DNA of 64,000 nt from Heterotrichella gracilis (lineage: Eukaryota > Sar > Xanthophyceae > Tribonematales > Xanthonemataceae): assembly GCA_032358255.1 (NCBI GenBank), contig JAULBX010012985.1, positions 1 through 64,000 on the forward strand, written 5' to 3'. A program made the position numbers and the translations under genes. The notes beneath the pieces were generated by a model. That model did not search any database and was not told the origin of the DNA. It was given only the letters and a program-made list of their open reading frames with translations. This document shows positions 11,946-21,647 of this stretch, in pieces. Each line of letters opens with the position of its first letter. Position 1 is the first letter of the stretch.

Positions 11946-12948
11946 ATACAATACTGCAAAACAGGCTGATTTTAAAAGCAATGGCAGCTGCCAGCGTTGG
12001 GACTCTCCGGGTTGGGCCCAGTCCTGGCCCATCTGGCATGGAATGGCAGTGCTACCAAGCTTGGTACAACGTCGTGCACGGGGACCCGCGGGCGCAAAGT
12101 AGGGACCCAGTGTGGGTGCCGATTTTATTCAGTCTGCCTGGACAGTATTTTCGGCAGAGTTGAAGGCCTCGAGCCCCCCATTTCTGCATTCTCTTTGTTG
12201 TCCCGCGAGGTACCGCAGGTCTATGCAGTGGCATGCAAGCTTTCGGCAAATAGCTTTGCACAACCCGCAACATGGTGTATTACAGACTACAGCTTGGGCC
12301 CACTGCCAAGCTGACAGAGCAATTATCCCATAGAAAATGTTCTACAGGCTGCAGGGGGTGCCAGGCGGATGCAGCAACAGCCCCAAGTACTACTAGCCAA
12401 TGCGAGCGCGGTCCACATGGTACAACATATCCACAGAAACCCTAGGGTCTGGTGAAGCTCACGTGCAGCATGCATGTTAACTCCCAGCCAGTGCTGGTGC
12501 CAGAAGTGTGTGAACATGCTGCACATCAGTACACGCTCCAACCCACGGCAACAACCGATCACTACCAAACCCTACAGCACCACAGGGTGTGACGTGCCCC
12601 GTGTGTGTGGTCACGATGCAAATCCTTCGCACTTCTAGACTTTCTTGTCCATTTTGGCTGAACCAAAGAGCTCTTTGATCTATCCTCGGCACTGTCAAAT
12701 CCCTATCTTGCTCTCAACTGCTTCGCATTTCCTCCACCCTTCACAAAGCGCTTCCCACCCAACCAGCACCTCAATGGACAAGGTTAACATCCGTTGCCCC
12801 CGTCATCGTATGCATCTCCTCTTCTCAACCATACACGAGCCTGAACACATCTGCAACACACCCACAACCAATGAATATACCGCAACTGATGGGCATGTGG
12901 ACGAGTTTGAAGGGCAATGCCATAGGTTGCTGAGAAACGGTGACCCAC
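11946..12948. other. intergenic / 3' region of NTF2, no gene recognised
   Basis: No supported ORF on either strand. The last short coding exon of NTF2 should lie in this stretch on the minus strand, but I could not identify it with confidence. Confidence 0.4.
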
Positions 12949-13457
12949 CATTAGTAACCACAAAGCTCTGTCCAACAGGTGAAAGGTGGAACAGCTGGCT
13001 GAACTTGAGCGGGTTCGTCTCACCCTCAGTCTGGCATTGAGGCATGGGGCAGTGTTAGTCAAGAGAGCTGAGAGCAGGAACGAGTTGAGACGCTCATATC
13101 CCAACACCAAACTTACCAGCAATTGTCCTGTGACAAACACAAGGAGGCCACCAGAGACCGAAGGTTGGGCATCTAGTGAAGCTACTCTGTGCTGGACTTG
13201 TTGGAAGGGCAAGCTTGTGAGCTTGGCCAGAATGTTCTGTGTCCCCTGTATCTTCTGGCCTTCAAATGTCAACAGGGACTGCTCCTGGTACAGGGCACCC
13301 AGCTGGCCCCTATTCGTGTCAAACACGTTGTAGTAGTGGTCCGTGAAGGCCTGTAGTGTACAGCAGTGACATCAGGTGAAGCAAGGTGGATGAAGAGCAA
13401 TACAAGATGAGGCTTTGCACTGCAAGTTACCTTGGCAATCGCATCGGGGTCAGCCAT
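12949..13457 (-). CDS. NTF2: nuclear transport factor 2 (NTF2), last exon not located
   Basis: Exons 13457-13431 (MADPDAIAK), 13350-13117 and 13030-12949 are joined in phase. The second exon gives AFTDHYYNVFDTNRGQLGAL, YQEQSLLTFEGQKIQGTQ and ILAKLTSLPFQQVQHRV, then DAQP and GGLLVFVTGQLL. The third gives TEGETNPLKFSQLFHLSP and VGQSFVVTN. This is the almost complete NTF2 fold, which carries RanGDP into the nucleus by binding FG nucleoporins. The model reaches 114 residues; the family is usually about 123-127, so a final exon of about 10 codons (normally ND.FRLNYG-like) is missing from my model. The upstream neighbour on the other strand is copy A of the orphan family. Confidence 0.88.
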
Positions 13458-13988
13458 ATTGACACCTGTGCAAACCAAGAGAACGTGAGCGGATAAGGCC
13501 GGCTTTCAACAGGGTCGACGATAGCACGCAAGCAAAGGTTTCGATGTTGACTTACCAGTTGTCAGAATACGAGTTAAGGTGCTGATGTGCCCAGCTATAA
13601 GAATGCATGCACAAGTCAACGGTTCAAAGGCGAAGAAGGGACAAGTCACGGGAGGTGACACAGCCTTCAACTTCAAGACTTGAAGGCTTCACAATGTGTG
13701 CCATGGCTCAATGGGATCTTCAAGGGGTGTATTATTCGTGCCCGTTCACTCCTGCAAATGCATGCATATTCGATTGGACGCACTCACTTCTATGACAATG
13801 CATTGCGGAAAACACTCTGTACCCACTTGCAGGCGTGGTAGCGAGGTGTTACCGGGATGTGGGCTAGGCAAGGGTAGGCACTCTCGTGTGGGTTGGCCGT
13901 CGTGCCATATGCATGCATGAGGAGCACCACTCAGTGGAACACATACAGTTTTACCTGGTTGCTTAGTGCACTCTATTATACTCTTGAG

Positions 13989-14175
13989 ATGGTTGACCCG
14001 CTTGTGCTACAGCTCAGGGAGCAGTTTCAAATGCCTGAAGGCACAGACAGGCAAAAGGCACAGCTGTGCTTTGGACATTGAAAAACGACACGGGTTTTCT
14101 GTGTAGATCAGTGCCAGGCCTTCTTGCGTTGCGTCCTCTCGCCATACAGCTGGAGATTGCCAAGGTATTCCAGGT
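13989..14175 (+). pseudogene. copy A of an orphan gene family, first exon only, decayed
   Basis: Starts MVDPLVLQLREQFQMPEGTD, then RQKAQLC, almost the same as the first exon of the intact copy at 18134. It then loses the frame (stop after FGH) while DNA similarity continues to about 14170. No second or third exon is seen downstream. The upstream GGTTGCT(T/C)A(G/G) stretch before the ATG is also shared with copies B and C. Confidence 0.7.
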
Positions 14176-15382
14176 AAGCGTCCTGGATACTAAAGTGCTT
14201 GCATGCACCCCACCCAAGCGTATGCCACCGAGCCTTCAGCGGGTCTTGTGTCCAATGGATCCAACCTTTGCTTAGCTGTTGCGAATGCCTCTGTGGCTCT
14301 GATGGTAGTGTGGCCTCCTAGATAATAATAGCCGCACTGAAGCTACCTGTCATCAGTAAGGGGAGCGGCGATAAAGCCTGGGGCAGCGGGAATTGGGGGG
14401 TGGACAGGATGGGACCAGTAGTGCAGCTTGTACAGTAGTGCAGCTTGTACAGTACGCAAGACCAACTTGGAACTATACAGTGCGAGTACACAGCTTGCTT
14501 GGCGATGCGTGTGCTTTGCTGGCTGCTAGTTCAGCCACCTTGCGGATCTGGTATCTGCCAGTCAGCTTGTGAGCGCCTGTTGGCAGTCACAGGAACTGCC
14601 CTGTACCGTTATTCTGAGCGGTACATGTTGAGCCATTATCCTCAATGGAACGCTCTCGCCATTGTGTCATGTCGCCTTGAAGCGCAAAGCTTGCGATAGT
14701 TCGTGCGTTAACACCCTTCCTGAGGAGGTGGTGTGTCAGTGATAGTGGCAGTGGGACGGTATTACATTGCATGCAGTGACTTTGCGCTTGCCTCTCGCGA
14801 GGTTTGAGTTATTCTGTGGCTGTTACTCTCAGCTGGGGCCATACACTGGCTTGACTTAGGCGGTTCATTTAATGCATTGGACTCGGGCACAGCACAGAGA
14901 TGTGCCCCTGTGAGCGTTGTGCCATCATTACAAAAACTGCGAGGGAAACTTGAAGGCCAACAAGGTAGGTGCCCTGCCCTCGGGTGCTGCATGTTGTTTG
15001 CTGTAATCTTATTAATACCCTGTGCACGAGCTTGCAACCAACATGAGAGGGCCTTCACTAGACGAGTGGATTTGTCTCTTAAGAGTGTGATCAATGAAGC
15101 GCAGTGCACGCCGGCGCTTCACTGATTGCACTTTCAAGAGACAAATCAACTGGTCCAAGTGCTAGCTGCCCATTGCCGGAGCTGTGGGGGTATACAAGTA
15201 CAGTGATGAGGTATGTAGATGGCCTGAGCTGTGTTGGTACACCAGATCTATGGTGAGGTCTGAAAAAGTACATGCCACAAGTGTCAATACACCAGAAAAG
15301 CCTAAGCAACACCCGAGGTCACACCAGCGAGGCATACCCAGCCTCACTTGAGCTGCGAAACCCCGGGATGTGAAACACCCTC
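14176..15382. other. intergenic, one long imperfect palindrome, otherwise nothing recognised
   Basis: No ORF here shows family features. TGTACAGTAGTGCAGCT is tandemly doubled near 14428-14455. The palindrome at 15069-15147 is listed separately. Confidence 0.4.
15069..15147. repeat. 79-bp imperfect palindrome (34-bp arms)
   Basis: The arms at 15069-15102 and 15114-15147 are reverse complements with about five mismatches. Both outer ends read GATTTGTCTCTT in inverted orientation and both inner ends read GAAGCGC/GCGCTTC, with an 11-bp loop. The size and form fit a miniature inverted-repeat element or a strong hairpin. It lies about 230 bp past the 3' end of the minus-strand gene at 15383. Confidence 0.7.
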
Positions 15383-16198
15383 CTATACCCCCGCAAGGTA
15401 GATTCGCACTGCGTTCACCTTCGTCAGGAATCTCCCCACCTTGAGCTCTGGGGCGCACTTGCTCATGGGGACCCTAGTGCCATCCCTCATCTCAAACTCC
15501 GTCAAGTCCACCTGCAGGCCCGCCAGTGCCTTGGGCACATACTGGATCACGGCTGATGACAGTGCCGGGATGTTGCCAGCCAACCCCTTCAGCTCGCCCA
15601 CAGACTTGGCAGAGCGCTCGATCAGCACCTTTTGAACGTACAGCTCCACCTGCAACCAACAGCCCACCCTCACTGAGTTGCCAACCTTGGAGAACACTAC
15701 CACCATTGTGCACCCAGATGAACAAGCATAGGCCCAAAGAAATCCCCTTGAAACACACTTGCCAGCATGGTGCGATGGCTTTGACACCTATATAACAGCA
15801 AACCAAGGCAATGTTTCAAAGGACCCACCACAACGGTCTGACTGTCAGCATCGGCAGCAGCCCTCCTCTCAAACAGCTCCATGTCTTGGCGGATGAGGAA
15901 ATAGGTGAGCCCCGCTGAGGTGGTGAACCCCAATGCAACTGCGACTGCAACCTGCACAAGCGGCAGTCAACAGGTGGAAACTATGGTCAGGGAATGGTGG
16001 GTTGAGAAGGCAGCAGGCAGCAGGCCCTACCTGCTCCCACGCAGGCCAGCTGTACACGATGTCGGGGAACAGCGCCTGGGGCACAAAGCCAGAAAGGACA
16101 GCAGCCGCGACCGCCTCTGCCCTCGGTCTGAAGATTATGGATGGAAGGTCAGGATTTTCATGAATCTCGTGCCGTTTGGATGCAGCCAGACAGGCCAC
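15383..16198 (-). CDS. unrecognised protein with one membrane segment (N-terminus not resolved)
   Basis: Three exons in phase 0: 16198-16031, 15951-15829 and 15649-15383 (stop). The protein reads VACLAASKRHEIHENPDLPS, then EAVAAAVLSGFVPQALFPD. One clear hydrophobic segment follows (VAVAVALGFTTSAGLTYFLI), then IRQDMELFERRAAADADSQT, and an amphipathic C-terminal region with ELYVQKVLIERSAKSVGEL and ALAGLQVDLTEFEM, ending KVGRFLTKVNAVRIYLAGV. Splice sites are good (CAG acceptors, GTAGGG and GTGGGT donors). A possible earlier exon at about 16320-16400 does not join in phase, so the start is unknown. The family is not recognised; an organelle membrane location is only a guess. Confidence 0.55.
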
Positions 16199-17038
16199 CT
16201 GCACAGTTCACAATGATAGTAACCAAGCCAGCAAACAACATGAGCTTAACAGCACCAGTAGAGGGAACGGAAGCGCACTCGCCTTGTTGCTATGGGCCGG
16301 CAGCCTTGTCACCTGGTGTCTGGGGCTGCGCTTGCCCCCAGGGGTCAAGCTTCAGCCCACGCAGGGGCGCAAGGTTGGGGCGAAGGTGGCCTGCATCATC
16401 ACACGGTCAGGTGTGCCAAGTGGTAGCGGGAACGGTACTGAACAGCTCTGCACAGAAGCAACTGAGGTGGGGGTTGCTGCATATGCCTGCAACCGCAAGT
16501 GGCGACACAACCTCGTAGAAAAGAGGGATGTCAATAAACAGGAAGAGGTTGCACAAGACCTAGGCGGCCTGTCAATCTCCTTGTCCACAAGGTCTTGAGA
16601 ACGCCATATATCGAAACTGCATGCTCTGCAGGAAAATGCATGCATGCATTGCAGGGAGTGAACGGGTCTAGAAATACACCCCTTGATCCCGTGACCTTGA
16701 AGACCCAATGCCTCACAATATGAAGCCTTAAGGTGGGCAGATATTGGGCAGTGACTCGTGAATCCTTCGCTTGTGACTTTGACACAAAGTTTGTGCACGC
16801 ATTCTTACAGCTGGGCGCATCAGCACCCGCTCGCTCAATGCATGCATGCATATTCCCATAAAACCGTGGGTGCCTAGGCATGCCTCTAGAAAGCAGATAT
16901 TGACGGAGTAGCGACCTAAATGTTGTCCCTTCGTGCAACCTCTTTCTGTTGAAGTTCGTTCTCGGTACCATAGACACACTTGTGCAACACGTACTGTTTT
17001 ACTGGGTTGCTCAGGACACTCTCGGGAGGTGCCACGAG
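16199..17038. other. 5' flank shared by orphan copies B and C
   Basis: From about 16840 to 17038 the sequence resembles the DNA before copy C (17930-18133): both have a CATGCA(C/T)GCATATTCCCATAAA stretch, an AAAAGCAGATAT-like stretch, TTGTC(C/T)CTT.GTGCAA and CTTTCTGTT, then TCAGGACACTCT before the ATG. This is a duplicated promoter and 5' UTR. Confidence 0.6.
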
Positions 17039-17720
17039 ATGAAGGACCCGCTGGTGCTACAGCTGAGGGAACAGTACCAGAAGGCTGAAGGCACAGACAG
17101 GCAAAAGGCGCGCTGTGCGTGGACATACGAGACAGATACGGGTTGATGAAGGACCCTGTGCACAAGTGGCAGCCCTTTCTGCGTGTCGTCCCCCTCTCTG
17201 TTCAGCTGGAGACTGGCAAGATTGATTGCGGTAAGCAGAAGACGGTTGCCACCGTGTGCTACGTGATGCATGGCGCTGAGCTGAGTTTCAAGCTTTGCAA
17301 TAAGCCTGGCAATGCACTTTGGAGTACAGTGTATTGGGTGGTGTTGCCACCCACCTATAGGTATGTGCCTGCTAGGTACTACCTAGTAGGCGTTCCTTGG
17401 GCTCATATGGCCAATACCAGGCGGCTGTGCAAAAAGACGCATGGTTCCCAAGCTGGGAGTGTTGCACCACCCAAGGCACAGTGCAGCAGTTTTTCACTGC
17501 CTTGAGCAGTAACAATGCCACAGGACCAGTGTTGTCTAACTCGTTGACCTTGCAATCAACGCCCTGACAAGTTTGCCTTAATTGCAGGAGAGGGTGGTGT
17601 GAGGAGTGGTGAAACCCCAGGTCAAACTGCGCAAGGGAAGGTGCAGAAGGCGCTGGATGACCTGTGGATCAGGCAAACAGGCAAACCACACCCAGGCATC
17701 CACAGACAACAGAACGTGAA
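17039..17720 (+). pseudogene. copy B of the orphan gene family, disrupted
   Basis: The first exon starts MKDPLVLQLREQYQKAEGTD at 17039. A one-base loss after RQKA shifts the frame into a stop, although downstream DNA still matches copy C (KWQ.FLRVVPL and a GTAAGC donor after about 17230). The second exon is visible after the acceptor at about 17586 (GEGGVRSGETPGQTAQGKVQ, then KALDDLWIRQTGKPHPG), but its donor is lost, the sequence reading CACAGACAAC instead of CACAAGGTAAGC. No third exon follows. This is a decayed tandem duplicate of the gene at 18134. Confidence 0.75.
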
Positions 17721-18035
17721 TACCGAGTAAAGCACTACTGACTGGGTCATCATACTGGTGGACCGTGTGTTCCACCTGTGCACAGGACAAAGCAGGTGAT
17801 GTGAAAAGCTGAAAGTTTATTCCACTGCAATAGTACCCATGACTGTATAGCAATATCAGCCACTGCCTGCGATCGGGGCTGTGTGGCTGAACATGCAACA
17901 CTGCTGTGCTGAAGGATTTCCAGGACTCAATGCATGCACGCATATTCCCATAAATTGTGGGTGCCGCTTTAAAAGCAGATATCGAAGGACAACGTAACCT
18001 AAGATTGTCTCTTGGTGCAATTCCTTTCTGTTCAA

Positions 18036-18070
18036 GTGCGTGTGCAGTACACAGTGCGTGTGCAGTACAC
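18036..18070. repeat. short tandem duplication before copy C
   Basis: GTGCGTGTGCAGTACAC occurs twice back to back, about 70 bp upstream of the copy C start codon. Copy B has a single, different sequence at this place. Confidence 0.7.
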
Positions 18071-18133
18071 CATATGCATGCATGAATAACCTCTGGAACC
18101 CGTGCTCAGGACACTCTGGGTAGGTGCCACAAG

Positions 18134-19198
18134 ATGGTCGACCCGCTGGTGCTCCTGGAGTACCAGAAGGCTGAAGGCACAGACAGGGAAAAGGCACAGC
18201 TGTGCGTGGACATACGAGATAGATACAAGTTGCTGAATGACGTGCCCAAGTGGCAGGCCTTTCTCTGGGTGGTTCCCATCAAAGTGGTGGTGGAAATCGC
18301 CAAGATCAACCGTGGTACGAGCGTTTGCCAGCGTGTGGGACCTGATGCGTGGCACTGGGCTCAGTTGCAAGTCTTGCAATAAGCGGGCACTGCACTTTGA
18401 AATATACAGTATGCTGGGCAATAACGCCACCCAGCTATGTGCTTGCTAGCTACTACCTGGTAGGGGTTCGCAAGCTGGGAGTGTTGCACAGCCCAAGGCA
18501 CAGCCGTGCGGCTTTCCATTTTCTGTTACAATGCCACAGAACCAGACTAAGTATGGTGGTTTTCGCCCTGACAACCTTGCCTTGGTTTCAGGAGAGGGCG
18601 TGGTGAGGAGTGGTGAAACCCCAGGTTTAAGTGGACAACAGAAGGTGCAGAAGGTGCTGGACGATATGTGGATCAGGCAAACAGGCAAACCATACCCAGG
18701 CACCCACAAGGTAAGCACAGTTCAACCACCACTGAGTGGCTCCAACACACACTGGTGGACTGTGTGTTTCACTTGTGCCAGGGCAAAGCAGGTGACATGT
18801 ACTGAAATTGAATAAGAATGTACATATGAGATATTCCTTTACAAAGGTGATTAGCTGAAAAGCTTCTTTCACTACACTGTGCCCATGACTGCACACTGCT
18901 GTGCAATAGCATCCATTGCCTGCGATCGGACTATCTTGACTGAACATGCAACCCTGCTGTGCCTTAGGATATTCAGGACTTGAAGAAGGCGCAGCGCACG
19001 CAGCACACCATCAAGAAATGCAGCACACACAACACCCCCCCCACTGGGGACTTCAAGCAGTCCCTGGGGACTTTGATCAGCTACTGGGGATTTGGATCAG
19101 CCACTGGGGATTTGGAGCAGCCCCTGCTGCCCAAACCCACGCGTGGCAAGGACTGGCTGCGGCAGTGGTGGTGGCAGAGGAGTGGCACCAAGCCCTAG
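18134..19198 (+). CDS. copy C of the orphan gene family, intact three-exon gene, 176 aa
   Basis: Exons 18134-18314, 18592-18710 and 18968-19198 join in phase with good splice sites and end at TAG. Exon 1 gives MVDPLVLLEYQKAEGTDREK, then LCVDIRDRYKLLNDVPKWQA and FLWVVPIKVVVEIAKINR. Exon 2 gives GEGVVRSGETPGLSGQQKVQ, then KVLDDMWIRQTGKPYPGTHK. Exon 3 gives DIQDLKKAQRTQHTIKKCST, a repeat-like stretch of GDF/GDL units, and ends LPKPTRGKDWLRQWWWQRSG. The protein is short, basic and Trp-rich at its C-terminus. No signal peptide or membrane segment is obvious. I do not recognise the family. Two broken relatives lie just upstream, so this locus has been expanding and decaying by tandem duplication. 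Confidence 0.65.
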
Positions 19199-20335
19199 CA
19201 AGCTGCCAGCTGGCCCTCCATTGTGCTTCCCATCAAACAAGGCACTGGATTATCTTCCATGAAGGCAGCATTGTTTAGACAATGGCGACATTGCCTGCCA
19301 AGGCAAGGCATGGCTTGCCAGCTTGACAGGTGCGCATAATATATGGAATTAGACATATTGTAGCGGCAGCTCACCTGCAAGGCGCTGACAAGTACGTCAA
19401 CTACTTGTGGTTGGTCTGTTTGTGGGCTGCATGTGGTCCAGCAATATGGCCAGATTAGCAGTCAGCCTGGCACATGGGGGGCCAAGCTTGCATGCGGTCC
19501 TGGCACCGTATTATAGGCATGTGAGGCAATGTATTTGGGAGTTTATCCTTATCACTTTGCCTGCACGGAGAGTTGGGAATTTCAACTTGCCGGCCTAGGA
19601 TAAACTTTTTGCCGTGGTGCACAGTCATCGCCTTTGACGGTACACCCAATTCCATTCTTATGCAAACAAAAAATTACTGACCATGCAAGTTACGTAATGT
19701 GACGCATTGTACAACATATGTATGCTTCAGGTTATTGTATGTGCTGCCATGTGTCTCATCTGTGCCGACCGTGTGCCTTACCACGTGTGCACTGACCTGA
19801 AACCCCCGACATGAAGCAGGATGGTGGCTGGCTGTAGCGGAGTGGCGTGTCTGCAGCTGCACATGATGCCATATGGACGCCAACATCTTGGAGACGGCAA
19901 AAGGGTATCTGCGACCCTGGAGAGTGGCGAATGCGAATTTGTTGTGTTTGGGAAGCATGGCATGCATAACTTAACCTTAATTTGCATGCAACCAGCGAGA
20001 GCGTACAGCGTCTGTTGCAGATACTGAGATGCACGCACCACGCTGGCAGTGCCACCCAGTGGAATGCCAGATTGTCCATGCAGGCCGGCAGATTGTTGGT
20101 TCCGCCAACTGGTGGAGGCATGCCTAGGTTAAGTAGCCTGCCAGGTGCCATGGCTAGCCTAGGGTTAAAGGACAGATCCGGCAGCATGGATGGGACATTT
20201 CCCCCCTCATTAGTAGTGTACACTATTCCTAGGCATACTGATTTGCAGTACATTACAGGGGTTTTCACTGTCGGCTACAAGTGGGATAGAACACCCACAG
20301 ATATTTAATGCTGGGAGACCGTCACGGAAAGACTC

Positions 20336-20361
20336 CACCGTGGTACGATGATTCCACGGTG
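20336..20361. repeat. 8-bp-arm hairpin
   Basis: CACCGTGG and CCACGGTG form a perfect stem around a 10-base loop. Function unknown; it is short enough to be chance. Confidence 0.4.
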
Positions 20362-20750
20362 ACCGGCGGTGTGTATTGTACGTTTTGAGCTGCACAATGT
20401 GCACGTAGTGCCGTGTCCTTAGGACAGTCCTAACACTGCTGTCAGCAGAACACTGTGCCTGACTGTCACAGGCACAGGCACAAACAGTACAGTGCTTGTA
20501 CAGGATGTATTTGAAGTAACTTTAATGCGATCAGTGATGATAGCTGGCAGCAGCAGTGCTACAGTTGCCATGGCTAGTTACTACTGTAGGAGGACACGTG
20601 CACATAACAATATTATGTCACACGGATAAATCATAAAATGGCATGCCTGCAGAATGAAATGCCCCAACCTCCTATGCATGCCTGACCTGCCGCCAAGCTG
20701 GCAACGCGGTGACAGAGCATAACCAAGCTCAACATTAGTACTACATGGTG

Positions 20751-20774
20751 CCGAGTATTGATATCAATACTCGG
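20751..20774. repeat. perfect 24-bp palindrome
   Basis: CCGAGTATTGAT is followed directly by its exact reverse complement, with no loop. It could be a binding site for a dimeric protein or the scar or core of a small palindromic element. It is not near a gene start that I can support. Confidence 0.6.
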
Positions 20775-21282
20775 TGACCCAGGTACTAGTCTAGGATAGA
20801 AAGAAGGACGTGTGTACAGTATGTATACACACATGTGTCACATGGAAACGAATGAAGTCTCCCGGGCCTGGAGTTTATTTTTACCCCATGAGCACATTGC
20901 AATGCAGACAGTTTGAAGCGCACTGAGTCATGACTGTCATCTACTGCCATGTCAAAGGGAACACTGTGGGCCAGTCAACTGAATGCACGGCAGGTGCTTC
21001 ATTGCACAACCCAATGGCAACGGCGCTGCTATCAACTGCCCTACACCCTCAGCGCATACCCCATCCATTGCTGGGCCCTGCAAAAACTGGTCTGGAATCA
21101 ATGGACATTGAACTGTGCTGGCCCCATCACATTCTGTCTGTGGTGCAACCACCCTGCTAATGTACCCCCACCCGCCTCGTTGGGCAGCACCCACCACACA
21201 TCCATGCATTAGCTGGCACACGAGCCCAACCCTGCCCTTCTGCCCAGCTGGCTTGCAATTGGCTGAACAACCCGCCCCAGCC

Positions 21283-21535
21283 ACTGCATGCTGCCCCCAT
21301 TTACCGCCATGACTGCTACCCGCTGTGCCCACCCTTCCATACTCCATCCATCCGCCAGAAACACTGCACCATGCCGCAACCACAGCCAGGAATGGCACAT
21401 CAGTGGCGGGCGCACCGCGCCCACCAATAGCCAGGGATGCTGCCGCAATGGCCACTGCATCACGCCCCATTCACGGCCATGCTGCCAGGCACTGGTGGGC
21501 AGCCAGCCGGTGGGCAGCGAGGGGGCCTGACCAGA
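21283..21535 (-). repeat. echoes of the HDAC last exon downstream of its stop
   Basis: About 21460-21535 repeats the coding end of exon 12 (CACGCCCCATTCACGGCCAT, then CTGCCAGGCA(C/G)(T/C)GGTG and AGCCAGC), compared with 21648-21720. A weaker copy is visible at about 21283-21315. Confidence 0.65.
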
Positions 21536-21647
21536 TGGAACATGGAACACGAGCGCTGGCTGGCTTGAAGCAAAAGGGTCCACTAGTGTGGCGCTGTGGA
21601 TGTGGCCATGGCGCATACCCTGAGAGCCTTCCCACCCCCACAGTGCA

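Larger units (their letters stand above)
19199..21647. other. 2.4-kb gene-poor region with two palindromes
   Basis: No ORF here has recognisable features on either strand. The 3' part (about 21283-21535) contains echoes of the last HDAC exon. Palindromes at 20336-20361 and 20751-20774 are listed separately. Confidence 0.45.

Noticed and set aside
12310-12345. Possible last exon of NTF2 (minus strand, after CTGTAG)
   Set aside because: In the required phase it gives EHFLWDN or NIFYG-like residues, not the family's ND.FRLNYG, and distance and phase are not convincing.
16320-16400. Possible upstream exon of the 15383-16198 gene (PNLAPLRGLKLDPWGQAQPQ)
   Set aside because: Its donor is phase 1 while the next exon starts in phase 0, so it does not join.
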